Under the pieces are notes generated by a model. That model made no database searches. It was not told the origin of the DNA and worked only from the letters and a program-made list of their open reading frames with translations. A DNA stretch of 64,000 bases from Pseudomonadota bacterium (GTDB lineage Bacteria > Desulfobacterota > Desulfobulbia > Desulfobulbales > Desulfocapsaceae): NCBI GenBank assembly GCA_023412495.1, contig JAEYNP010000150.1, positions 1 through 64,000 of the forward strand. The letters run 5' to 3'. This document shows positions 25,349 to 33,757 of this stretch, piece after piece (positions within the stretch are counted from its first letter, which is position 1; every line of letters begins with the position of its first letter). The translations under genes were made by a program, and so were the position numbers.

Positions 25349-28177
25349 TCACCCTTCCCGGACCTTGGTGATACGGGTTTTGATATACTTCAGGGGCGGC
25401 GTGCCGCTCCACTTGCAGGCGACGTTCGGCGGCAACAGGACATTGGTGTTGAATCCGGAAAACTGCGGATATTTGGGGTCGCCCTCCAGGCCGAATTCCC
25501 CGCCGAAGCCGCCCGCCGCCGCGAGCACCCCTTCCCGTATATCCCAGCTCACCCTGGCCCTGGCCCTTGCTTCCGCCCAGGGGGAGGAGATGACCACCTC
25601 GTCGCCATCCTCGATGCCGAGCTTTTTCGCATCCACATAGTTGAGCCACACCGGGTTGGTGCCGTTCTGCTTCATCAGGGCGATATTGGCAAAGGTTGCG
25701 GTATGCTCGTGTTCGAGCACCCGGAAGTAGCCGAGCAGCATGGGAAACTCCGCATCCGGCTGGAGCTCCGGCCAGTCCTCGTAAGGCGATTTGTAGTCGG
25801 GCAGACCGTCGACGCCCTTGTCTTCGGCCGCAGGGTTCAGGAAGCAGTACTTGCCGGTCTTGCTGCTGCCCGAGGCGCCGTAGCCGGCGGGCGGATTGAC
25901 CGATCCCCAGGCTTTATACTTGTAGAATTCCTGGGGGTCGGTGACGAAGAAGCCCTTCTCCCGCAGCTCGGCAAGGCCGATCTTCTGGTTGCGCAGCTGG
26001 TTGGCGAGGAACTCGTCCTCGCTCCGCCAGGGGAAGAACTCGCCGTAACCGAGGCGTCCGGCGAGGTCGGAGAAGATCTGCACCACCGTCCGCGACGCGT
26101 ACATCGGCGGAATCGCCCGCTGGCCGAGGGACACGAAGGATTCGTACATCCAGTCGGCAACCACCCTGCTCTGCTCGAGGTAGGTGGCGTCGGGCAGGAC
26201 CACGTCGCAGAGCGCCGTGGTGTTGGTCATGAAGCAGTCGACGGCGCAGGAGAATTCCAGCCCCTCCATGCCGCGCCGCATCGACGGCTCCGAGCCGCTC
26301 GACATCACCGGATTGCCGAAATAGCAGACCATCGCCTTCAGCCGGCCGGCCTGAACATCCTGCTCGAAATAGGCGGGGATCCAGCCGCTCCACAGATGGC
26401 TGCTGTTGAGCTTGGTCTTGGAGGCGTTGTTCGGCGGTTTGGGCTGATTGTCAGCCCAGGCCGAAGCCAGCTTGTATTTCCGCACCAGCGATGGTCCGCC
26501 AGGAGCGTCGAAGCAGCCCATCAGTCCGTTCAGCGCCATCAGCGCCTGGGTGGCGTGGACGGTGTTGGGGGCCTGGGCAACGCCAGTCCAGGAGTTGACC
26601 CCGGCGTTCGGGGCCGCCGTGGCAAATTCCCTGGCCAGCCGCTCGATGGTGGCCGCCGGTACGCCGCAGATTTGCTCCGCCCACTCGGGGGTCCGGGCGA
26701 TGCCGTCCTCCTCGCCCATCAGACGTTTCGCAAAACCGTCGAAACCGTAGGTCCACTCGGCGACGAAATCCTTGTCGTAGAGGCCATCCCGGACGATGAC
26801 ATGGCACATGGCCATGGCCATCGCCCCATCCGTGCCCGGCCTGATTGGGATCCACTCGGTGGCGAGCGCCGCCGACTCGCAGCGCCGGGGGTCGACCACC
26901 ACCAGCTTGGCCCCGTCGGCCACCGCCTTTTTCAACAGGGCCACCTTGCGCTGACCGGCGGAAGTCGCCAGTTCGTTGATGCCGAACAGCAGAATGAAGC
27001 GCGAATGGGCGTAGTCGATCCACGGTCGCTTTTCGCTGAAGCATTTTTCGTTGGCCATCCTCGCCGGGTTGTCGCACATCTGGCGATGGGTGGTCTTGTG
27101 GGGTGTGCCATAGGCGGCCATGACCGCTTCATGGCACCAGGCATTGAAGTCGTTGCCCCGGTGGAAGGCGACGGTATCCGGGTCCATGCCTTTGAGCCGC
27201 TCGGCCACCATTCCCATCGCCTCATCCCAGGATGCCTTGCGGAACCGGCCGTTCTCCTTGATGAGGGGCGACTTCAGCCGGTAGGCCGAGTAGGTGTTGC
27301 GATGGGCGTTGGCGCCCTTGATGCACAGCCTGCCGCCGCCCTTCGGATCCCCGGCCAGGCCCTTGCAGGCGGTCATGACCTCGTCCTTCACCATCACTTC
27401 CTGGCCGCAGAGGCCGAGACAGATGTAGCAGTGGGTCTTGGCCGACCGGTCGGCGGCCGGCGGCACGGCGCCTTCGAGGAGGAGGCGGTCGGCGGAAGAC
27501 AGGTCAAGGGCGGCGATGGCCTGGCCAAGGTGCCGGAGAAGCCGGAGGAAGGTTTCGTCCCCGGCCCGGCCCTGCTCTGCCGCCGCCAGATACGCCCCGT
27601 CATTTTTCAGGAAAGCTATGGTGAACTCGGCGAGTCCACGATAGAAATCGCTGGTCGCAGCCCCCTTGAGGACTCCGCAGAAGTCGGCGGCCCAGCCAAG
27701 CTGGTTGCGGCAAAATTCCGCCTGCCCGGCTGCCGGCCCCTCTGCCATACGCTGCATGAACTCCAGCTCGACCGCGATATGGTCGTCGAGGTCCAGATAG
27801 TCGGGATTCTTGTGCAGGCCCGCCTCGCGGTAGGCCTTGCGCGCCAAAGCCACCGGTTCCTGCATGACCAGCGGCTCCCCCTTCACATAGCATGACGCGT
27901 AGGGGAAGGCCGGATTCTTGCCGGCATTCAGAAACAGCTCGGCATAGTCGTGCCGCAGGTCGCGCCAGGCCTCCTTGGCCGTCCGGGACTTCAGGTACGA
28001 GAGGATCAGGCCGAGGCCCTCAAGGAAATCCCCGCTGTTCTCCACAGCCGAAAGCTCGGCCAAGAAGGTTCCACCGCTCATTTTTTCGAGCAGCGACAGG
28101 GGAATCTCATCGCGATACATGACCGAGAGAAATTGGTACATCCGCGACCTTGCCGCATTCACTTCACGTTGATCCAT
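25349..28177 (-). CDS. TorD-type chaperone domain fused to a molybdopterin oxidoreductase catalytic subunit
   Basis: A 942-residue fusion. Residues 1-200 are a TorD/DmsD/NarJ-like maturation chaperone (helical, with the DLDDHIAVELEFM signature). Residues 245-942 are a DMSO-reductase family enzyme. The [4Fe-4S] ligands are C250, C253, C257 and C285 (THCYICLGLC...GRLCIKG), the likely Mo ligand is C368 in RQMCDNPAR, and the C-terminal cofactor-binding domain starts near GYFRVLEHEHTATFAN. The sequence is closest in style to polysulfide/thiosulfate/arsenate reductase subunits, but the substrate cannot be fixed. There is no Tat signal and no ferredoxin or membrane-anchor subunit adjacent, so a cytoplasmic enzyme is suggested. 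It is flanked by sensor genes on the same strand. Confidence 0.9.
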   Translation of the reverse strand: MDQREVNAARSRMYQFLSVMYRDEIPLSLLEKMSGGTFLAELSAVENSGDFLEGLGLILSYLKSRTAKEAWRDLRHDYAELFLNAGKNPAFPYASCYVKGEPLVMQEPVALARKAYREAGLHKNPDYLDLDDHIAVELEFMQRMAEGPAAGQAEFCRNQLGWAADFCGVLKGAATSDFYRGLAEFTIAFLKNDGAYLAAAEQGRAGDETFLRLLRHLGQAIAALDLSSADRLLLEGAVPPAADRSAKTHCYICLGLCGQEVMVKDEVMTACKGLAGDPKGGGRLCIKGANAHRNTYSAYRLKSPLIKENGRFRKASWDEAMGMVAERLKGMDPDTVAFHRGNDFNAWCHEAVMAAYGTPHKTTHRQMCDNPARMANEKCFSEKRPWIDYAHSRFILLFGINELATSAGQRKVALLKKAVADGAKLVVVDPRRCESAALATEWIPIRPGTDGAMAMAMCHVIVRDGLYDKDFVAEWTYGFDGFAKRLMGEEDGIARTPEWAEQICGVPAATIERLAREFATAAPNAGVNSWTGVAQAPNTVHATQALMALNGLMGCFDAPGGPSLVRKYKLASAWADNQPKPPNNASKTKLNSSHLWSGWIPAYFEQDVQAGRLKAMVCYFGNPVMSSGSEPSMRRGMEGLEFSCAVDCFMTNTTALCDVVLPDATYLEQSRVVADWMYESFVSLGQRAIPPMYASRTVVQIFSDLAGRLGYGEFFPWRSEDEFLANQLRNQKIGLAELREKGFFVTDPQEFYKYKAWGSVNPPAGYGASGSSKTGKYCFLNPAAEDKGVDGLPDYKSPYEDWPELQPDAEFPMLLGYFRVLEHEHTATFANIALMKQNGTNPVWLNYVDAKKLGIEDGDEVVISSPWAEARARARVSWDIREGVLAAAGGFGGEFGLEGDPKYPQFSGFNTNVLLPPNVACKWSGTPPLKYIKTRITKVREG

Positions 28178-28225
28178 GCTGTTCTCCTTTTGATGGGCAA
28201 TACTCTTATTTCACTTTCCTTGGCT

Positions 28226-29830
28226 TTACAGCGCTTGTGCCGAGCTCTGTCTCGTTTCTTCCTCGGCATGAATCGTTTCGTCATCTTCCGTCATCCTGCA
28301 GACCGGCAGGGTCAGGCGGAACAGGGTACCGGGCATCTCGCCCAGCTCTGGGTCCCGGACCGGGCTCTCCACGACTATGCTGCCGCCGTGCTCATGGACA
28401 ATGCCGTAAGACACCGACAGACCGAGTCCGGTGCCCTGGCCGACAGGTTTGGTGGTGAAAAACGGATCGAAGATCCTCGCCTGATTCTTTTCCGGAATGC
28501 CGCATCCGGTGTCGCGCACGGTAATGACGATCTTCTCGCCGGTGCCGTCGACGCCGGAGCGCAGAAATATGGTGCCTCCGTCTTTCAGCATGGCGTGGTG
28601 CGAGTTGTTGATGAGGTTCACGAAGATCTGGCGGAGCTTCTCCGCATCGCCGCAGACGGGCGGCAGATTGCGGTCGAAATCGAGCTGGAACTCGATGCGG
28701 CTGAGGGAGAGGGTATGTTCGGTCACCGCCACCACATCGGCCAGGATTTCGTTCATGTTGATCAGCTGCCGGGAGCTGCCTGACTGGCGGGAGAACTTCA
28801 GGAGATCGGCGACGATCTTTCGGCTCGCCTTGGTCTGCCGCTCGATGACCTGGAGGCTCTCGTGCTGCTCGCTGCCCTTCGGATAGTCGTCCATGAGGAG
28901 CTGGGTGTAGCCGAGGATGATGCCAAGCGGGGTGTTGATCTCGTGGGCGACGCCCGCCGCCATCTGCCCCACTGAGGCCATCTTCTCGCTCGCCGCCAGC
29001 TGCTCGAGCATGGTCTTCACCTTGGTCAGGTCCTTGGCAATGGCCTCCGAGCCCTGGATCTCCCCGCCCTCGCCGAAGATGGCGGTGGCCGAGAGCAGCA
29101 CGGAGATAGCCGTGCCGTCCTTCCGGGCGAACTCGAGGTTCAAGTCCTTGATATAGCCGTCCCGCTCGAGCATGGAATTATAGGTCAACGCCTGGTTTTC
29201 GTCGGCGAAAAGACCGGTGAGGTACAGCTCTTTCGCCTCCTCCCTGCCGTACCCCAGCATCTCGAAGCCCGAGTCGTTCATGTCCACCAGCCGGCCCGTG
29301 CTGTCGCTGAAGAAGACCATATCCTTCGAGGCCGAGAAGAGATGACGGAACTTTTTCTCCGACTGGGACAGCTCCTCGGTCCGATCCAGCACCTTCTGCT
29401 CGAGGTTCTGGTTCAGGTCGCGAAGCTGGTTTGCCGCCGCCGCCAGGTTCTTGTTGGCATCCTTCAGCTTGCCCGCTTCGTGCTCGAGCAGTTCATAGGC
29501 CTGGACGCCTTTGTGATAGAAAATCATCACCGCGGCCACAGAGATCATGAACAGGGTGTTGAACCCGCCGGAATACGGGGAGATGGCATGCCAGATGTCG
29601 GCTCTGCCGCCCATCATCAGAAACTGCTTGACCAGATGGCCCACCGCCCGCGAAATGGCGAAGGCCCCGATGGCCAGGGTGACGTAGTGAAGATATCCCC
29701 AGACGAAGTTGTCGGGCTGCCGCCTGGCGAGCAGATAGGCATACCGCCAGGCGAGAAAAGAGAAAACGATATTGGCGGCTGAGCCGAAGACATCGACGGC
29801 TATTGCAGGCAACAGAGGGATTCCGCTCAT
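28226..29830 (-). CDS. Membrane-anchored PAS histidine kinase
   Basis: A 534-residue kinase starting at MSGIPLLPAIAVD, where the ATG follows GGAAGGAAA. Three hydrophobic segments (about 5-34, 45-70, 88-105) form a membrane sensor. A coiled coil (110-155), a PAS domain (160-270), HisKA with H296 in AAGVAHEINTPLGIILG and a full HATPase (IFVNLINNSHHAM, DTGCGIP, GQGTGLGLSVSYGI) follow. The start overlaps the stop of the 158-residue membrane protein gene by four bases, so they form a coupled pair. The TorD-molybdopterin gene begins 48 bases later. It may control expression or activity of that enzyme. Confidence 0.9.
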   Translation of the reverse strand: MSGIPLLPAIAVDVFGSAANIVFSFLAWRYAYLLARRQPDNFVWGYLHYVTLAIGAFAISRAVGHLVKQFLMMGGRADIWHAISPYSGGFNTLFMISVAAVMIFYHKGVQAYELLEHEAGKLKDANKNLAAAANQLRDLNQNLEQKVLDRTEELSQSEKKFRHLFSASKDMVFFSDSTGRLVDMNDSGFEMLGYGREEAKELYLTGLFADENQALTYNSMLERDGYIKDLNLEFARKDGTAISVLLSATAIFGEGGEIQGSEAIAKDLTKVKTMLEQLAASEKMASVGQMAAGVAHEINTPLGIILGYTQLLMDDYPKGSEQHESLQVIERQTKASRKIVADLLKFSRQSGSSRQLINMNEILADVVAVTEHTLSLSRIEFQLDFDRNLPPVCGDAEKLRQIFVNLINNSHHAMLKDGGTIFLRSGVDGTGEKIVITVRDTGCGIPEKNQARIFDPFFTTKPVGQGTGLGLSVSYGIVHEHGGSIVVESPVRDPELGEMPGTLFRLTLPVCRMTEDDETIHAEEETRQSSAQAL

Positions 29831-30303
29831 TTTCCTTCCCCCCCTGTTCCGGTATCCAGCGAACGGTAGAATGAGCGCATTGCCAGATAGAGAAAGAAGA
29901 GGGCAGGCGCGCAGAGCAGGTGATCGAGTGCCGTAACGTAATAAATCCACTTGCCGAAGGAGAAAGGCAGAAGCAGCAGGGCCGAGAGATATCCATCTTC
30001 GGTGGAAATTGCTTCATTCGGCAAGGCGACCTGGGCAAAATGGCCGATAAAGGCAAGGCCGTTCCAGCACATCATCAACCAGCAGAACCGCTGAAGGTAG
30101 AGCCAGCCGATACCCGCGAAAGAACTGCGTCGGATATCCCAGAGCAGGTATCCGAGGGCGCCGAGGTACTGGATATGGGCGAGTTGATGAACCACCACCC
30201 CCTCCACACCGTCGTGGGTCTGCAGGGCCATCGCCTCCCCGGAGAAGAGGGTCAGTACCAGTATCGGCAGAAATGCGGTTATCCAGGTGATTTTTGCTTT
30301 CAT
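29827..30303 (-). CDS. Exported/membrane protein coupled to the kinase gene
   Basis: A 158-residue protein starting MKAKITWITAFLPILVLTLF, a signal peptide ending near GEAMA. Two or three further hydrophobic segments follow (GALGYLLWDI, YLQRFCWLMMCWNGLAFIGHF, HLLCAPALFFLYLAM). The conserved-looking His and Trp residues (HQLAHIQYLG, WNGLAFIGHF) could place a cofactor or quinone near the membrane, but no family is recognised. Its TGA overlaps the kinase ATG. In-frame codons extend upstream to 30498, but the stretch is basic, low-quality and lies over palindromic DNA, so the internal ATG is used. Confidence 0.7.
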   Translation of the reverse strand: MKAKITWITAFLPILVLTLFSGEAMALQTHDGVEGVVVHQLAHIQYLGALGYLLWDIRRSSFAGIGWLYLQRFCWLMMCWNGLAFIGHFAQVALPNEAISTEDGYLSALLLLPFSFGKWIYYVTALDHLLCAPALFFLYLAMRSFYRSLDTGTGGEGK

Positions 30304-30320
30304 AACTATTGCATGGATGG

Positions 30321-30338
30321 TGCAACATCTGCGTTGCA
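30321..30338. promoter_or_regulatory. Palindrome TGCAAC-N6-GTTGCA, copy 1
   Basis: Perfect 6+6 inverted repeat (TGCAACATCTGCGTTGCA) located 18 bases upstream of the start of the 158-residue membrane protein gene. A second copy lies 246 bases away. The shape is that of a dimeric activator or repressor site. Confidence 0.55.
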
Positions 30339-30566
30339 CTGCATTTCCTTGGGCATTTCCTTGCCTCTTTTCTTCCTTTCCGCGCGGCCGGCCGAGGTCC
30401 CCGAGATCCCCGGTCCGCTCTCCCGGCCCGCTTCGTCTTTCATATTGCATTTTCGATACCAGCCCGACAGGATCGACACGATAAAACACATATCTCATAA
30501 GCTAATGAAAAAATGAGTTATATACACGACAACACAGAACCGCCCGGCCGGGAAGGCCTAAAGAGG

Positions 30567-30584
30567 TGCAACATCCATGTTGCA
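30567..30584. promoter_or_regulatory. Palindrome TGCAAC-N6-GTTGCA, copy 2
   Basis: Perfect inverted repeat (TGCAACATCCATGTTGCA) with the same arms and the same 6-base spacer length as the copy at 30321-30338. Two such sites in one divergent intergenic region suggest a shared regulator of the sensor operon, the CheB-CheR operon or both. Confidence 0.55.
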
Positions 30585-30938
30585 GTGAAATCTTTCTGTC
30601 GCAGGGCATGCCTGCTTCGGATCACTTCGTGCCACCGTAATGCAAGGATTATTGCCTCCGTAGGACCCATTGACAAAGGCCTTTTCGCGGCGCCCCGGTT
30701 CTCAAGTCGGTCAACATAAAGAAAACCTTGACTTCTCACACGAATGAGGCGAAGGTTTCGGATCATGAAATGAATCAATGAAGTTGGCAGGCACCATGTC
30801 TCCGGCGGAGACGAAGAGATAGAGCCGCCGGGGGGAGCTGTGTAAGAAAGAGAGATGCGACCGGTTGCGAGGGCTCTCCATGGCTTGGAATACCAAGTGG
30901 CTCGCCGGGCAAAGGTGGTTAAATATATAAGGAGAGAC

Positions 30939-31001
30939 ATGTCCTGTCTGTATCCCACGCAGCACGACTCGACCTCCCTGCGAAACCGCAACATCATGTA
31001 A
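30939..31001 (+). CDS. Possible 20-residue leader ORF before cheBR
   Basis: The ORF encodes MSCLYPTQHDSTSLRNRNIM. Its ATG follows an excellent AAGGAGAGAC site, better than that of the downstream CheB-CheR gene, and the TAA falls 17 bases before that gene's ATG. It could be a translated leader or a coupling cistron; it may also be chance. Confidence 0.3.
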   Translation: MSCLYPTQHDSTSLRNRNIM

Positions 31002-31018
31002 GAGAGAGGGCGAGAGCA

Positions 31019-33757
31019 ATGACCGGCAAAAAGCAAGACTCGAAAAAATTCGTAGAAAAAAGTACCGAGCTCAGAATCGTCGGCATCGGCGCATCTGCCG
31101 GGGGCTTGGAGGCGCTCGAGCAGTTTCTGAAGAATGTGCCGCCCGCCTGCGGCCTGGCCTTCGTCATCGTCCAGCACCTGGACCCCAACCGCAAGGACAT
31201 GATGGTGGAGCTGCTCCAGCGCGTTACGCCCATGCCGATCGCCCAGGCCGCGGATGGCATGAGGGTCGAACCGGATCATGTCTACATCATCCCGCCCAAC
31301 CGGGAGCTGTCCCTGCTGCAGGGCGTGCTCTATCTGCAGGAACCTCTCGAATCGGGCGGGCTGCGCCTGCCGATCGACCATTTTTTTCGCAGCCTGGCCG
31401 CCGACCAGCAGGAGCGGGCCATCGGCGTGATCCTCTCCGGCATGGGCTCGGACGGGACACTGGGGCTGCGCGCCCTCAAGGAGAAGTCCGGGGTGGTGTT
31501 CGTCCAGGACCCGGCCTCGGCTCAGTTCGACGGCATGCCGCGCAGCGCCGTCAATGCCGGCCTGGCCGACGTCGTCGCCCCGGCGGAGGACCTGGCCGGC
31601 AGGATAGTCTCCTACCTGCATCATGTGCCGCTCCTCCCCCCTTCGGACCTTGCCAGCCTGGAAAAGAACCAGAGCGGTCTGGAGAAGATCATCCTGCTCC
31701 TGCGCGCCAAGACCGGCCACGACTTCTCGCTCTATAAGAAAAGCACCCTCTACCGCCGCATCGAGCGGCGCATGGGATTGCAGCAGCTGAATACCATCAA
31801 GCATTATGCGACCTACCTGCGCAGCAATCCCAAGGAGGTCGACCTGCTGTTCAAGGAACTGCTGATCGGCGTCACCAATTTCTTCCGCGACCCGGCGATG
31901 TGGGAACAGCTCAAGGCCGAGGTCATCCCGGCAATGATCGCCGGCAATCGGGAGAATTCCCTGAGGGCCTGGACCGCGGCCTGTTCAACCGGCGAGGAAG
32001 CCTATTCGCTCGCCATGGTCTTCCGGGAAGTGCTGGACGAAATGACCCCTGCCTGCCACGCCAAACTGCAGATCTTTGCCACCGACCTGGACAGGGACGC
32101 GGTCGAAAAGGCCAGATTGGGTTTTTTTCCCACCAACATCGCCGCGGATGTCTCCGAGGAGCGGCTGCAGCGTTTCTTCATCCGGGAAGAGGGCGGCTAC
32201 AGGGTGAAATCGGAGATCCGGGAGATGGTGATCTTCGCCCCGCAGAACCTGATCGTCGACCCGCCCTTTACCAAGCTCGACCTGTTGTCCTGCCGGAACC
32301 TCTTGATCTACCTCGAGCCCGGCCTGCAGAAGAAACTCCTGTCTCTCTTTCACTACAGCCTGAAACCGGGAGGCTTTCTGGTGCTGGGGGTATCCGAAAC
32401 CGCCGGCCAGTCCAGCGAGTTTTTCGAACCGCTGTCCGGCAAGACGAGGCTCTACCGGCGAATGGATACCATCATGAGCGGGAATTTGACCGAATTTTCG
32501 CCCCCTCTCGCGTACCCGCCGCGCCTGGATAGCGCCAAACACCCTGCTGTGCCGCAACCGCTGGCGAGTGCGCCCAACCTCTCGGCGCTGACGGACGAAT
32601 TGCTGCTGCGGCACTTCACTCCGCCGGCGGTGCTCACCACCTCCCAGGGCGATATCGTCTATCTCAGCGCCAGGACCGGCAATTATCTGGAACCGACGGT
32701 CGGCAAAGCCAATCTGAGCATCTTCGCCATGGCCCGCGAGGGGCTCGCCGGCCCCCTGAACGAAGCCTTTGCCAGAGTGGTCCGGGAAAAGGCCGCCGTC
32801 ACCTTGAAGAGCCTGAAGATCAAAACCAACGGCAGTTACGTGGTCGCGAACGTTATCGTCCATCCGCTGTCCGAGCCGGCGGCGTTGCAGGGGATGAGGC
32901 TGGTCGTCTTTCAAGAGGTGGACGAGCCGGCCAGGGCGGAAGAACTGCAGACGGATAAACTGAACAACATGTACAATGCGCGGGTGGTTGAACTGGCCCA
33001 GGAGCTGCAACGCTCCCGCGAGGAGGTGCTCATCACCCGGGAGGAGATGCAGGCTTCCCAGGAGGAGCTCAAGGCCGCCAACGAGGAACTGCAGAGCATC
33101 AACGAAGAGCTGCAGAGCACCAACGAGGAACTGACCACCTCCAAGGAAGAGATGCAGTCCATGAACGAGGAGCTGCAGACCATCAACCAGGAGCTGACGG
33201 CCAAGGTGGACGAACTGTCCCGCGTCAGGGACGACATGGAAAATCTGTTGAACAGCACAGACATCGCCACCCTCTTCCTGGACGACAGGCTGCGGGTCCG
33301 CCGCTTCACTCCGAAAACGACCAACATCTTCAAGCTGATCCCGGGGGATGCCGGCCGGCCTATCACGGATCAGGTCAACGAGCTGGATTACCCCGATTTC
33401 GCTAAGGACGTGCGGCAGGTGCTGCGGTCGCTGGTTTCCTATGAACGGCAGGTGGCCACCCGCGCCGGCCGCTGGTTCTCGGTGCGCATCCTGCCCTACC
33501 GAACCCGGGACAACCGGATCGACGGGGTGGTGATCACCTTCATCGACATCAGCGAGGGCAAGAGGCTGGAGCTAACGGCGGCCGAGGCCTTGTCCGTCCT
33601 GCAAGCCTATCGCGACGATCGGCCGGCAGGGCAAAAGACGCCCGAGGAACTGGAAAATGCGCTCGCGAAGGTGCGGGCGCTCCTGGAGAAGCCCAAGGCG
33701 CAGGCGCTCGCCCAACGGCAGGAAAACGGGACCTTCGCAGAAGGGGGAGCAGGATGA
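31019..33757 (+). CDS. CheB-CheR fusion with PAS domains (methylesterase-methyltransferase)
   Basis: A 912-residue protein. A CheB methylesterase (about 15-200; Ser in GIGASAGGLEALE, His in IVQHLDP, Asp in SGMGSDGTLG) is followed by a CheR methyltransferase (about 215-480; SAM motif AACSTGEEAYS). A middle PAS-like part, a long Glu/Gln-rich coiled coil (about 635-745) and a final PAS_10-type domain (DIATLFLDDRLRVRRFTPKT) follow. The receiver that normally gates CheB is missing. Such CheB/R-PAS proteins usually act in local signalling complexes, with no chemoreceptor gene nearby here. The TGA overlaps the next ATG (ATGA), coupling it to a histidine kinase. Confidence 0.93.
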   Translation: MTGKKQDSKKFVEKSTELRIVGIGASAGGLEALEQFLKNVPPACGLAFVIVQHLDPNRKDMMVELLQRVTPMPIAQAADGMRVEPDHVYIIPPNRELSLLQGVLYLQEPLESGGLRLPIDHFFRSLAADQQERAIGVILSGMGSDGTLGLRALKEKSGVVFVQDPASAQFDGMPRSAVNAGLADVVAPAEDLAGRIVSYLHHVPLLPPSDLASLEKNQSGLEKIILLLRAKTGHDFSLYKKSTLYRRIERRMGLQQLNTIKHYATYLRSNPKEVDLLFKELLIGVTNFFRDPAMWEQLKAEVIPAMIAGNRENSLRAWTAACSTGEEAYSLAMVFREVLDEMTPACHAKLQIFATDLDRDAVEKARLGFFPTNIAADVSEERLQRFFIREEGGYRVKSEIREMVIFAPQNLIVDPPFTKLDLLSCRNLLIYLEPGLQKKLLSLFHYSLKPGGFLVLGVSETAGQSSEFFEPLSGKTRLYRRMDTIMSGNLTEFSPPLAYPPRLDSAKHPAVPQPLASAPNLSALTDELLLRHFTPPAVLTTSQGDIVYLSARTGNYLEPTVGKANLSIFAMAREGLAGPLNEAFARVVREKAAVTLKSLKIKTNGSYVVANVIVHPLSEPAALQGMRLVVFQEVDEPARAEELQTDKLNNMYNARVVELAQELQRSREEVLITREEMQASQEELKAANEELQSINEELQSTNEELTTSKEEMQSMNEELQTINQELTAKVDELSRVRDDMENLLNSTDIATLFLDDRLRVRRFTPKTTNIFKLIPGDAGRPITDQVNELDYPDFAKDVRQVLRSLVSYERQVATRAGRWFSVRILPYRTRDNRIDGVVITFIDISEGKRLELTAAEALSVLQAYRDDRPAGQKTPEELENALAKVRALLEKPKAQALAQRQENGTFAEGGAG

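Larger units (their letters stand above)
30304..30938. other. Divergent regulatory region between sensor operon and CheB-CheR operon
   Basis: About 0.7 kb without a convincing gene lies between two divergent operons. It contains two copies of the palindrome TGCAAC-N6-GTTGCA, a GGCTTGGAATACCAAG hairpin near 30880-30895, and an AT-rich TTAAATATATAAGG just before a short ORF. No clear -24/-12 or -35/-10 promoter was located; a TGGCAC at about 30629 (minus strand) lacks its GC partner. Confidence 0.5.

Noticed and set aside
25325..27895. 856-codon plus-strand frame opposite the molybdopterin enzyme
   Set aside because: Antisense shadow in GC-rich DNA; no domain, and the minus-strand protein is unambiguous.
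30620..30640. Possible sigma-54 promoter (TGGCACG on the minus strand)
   Set aside because: The -24 half matches but the GC of the -12 element is absent at the required distance.
30518..31804. 428-codon minus-strand frame over the divergent spacer and the cheBR start
   Set aside because: Half of it is antisense to the CheB domain and the rest is unrelated to any protein; codon use is poor.
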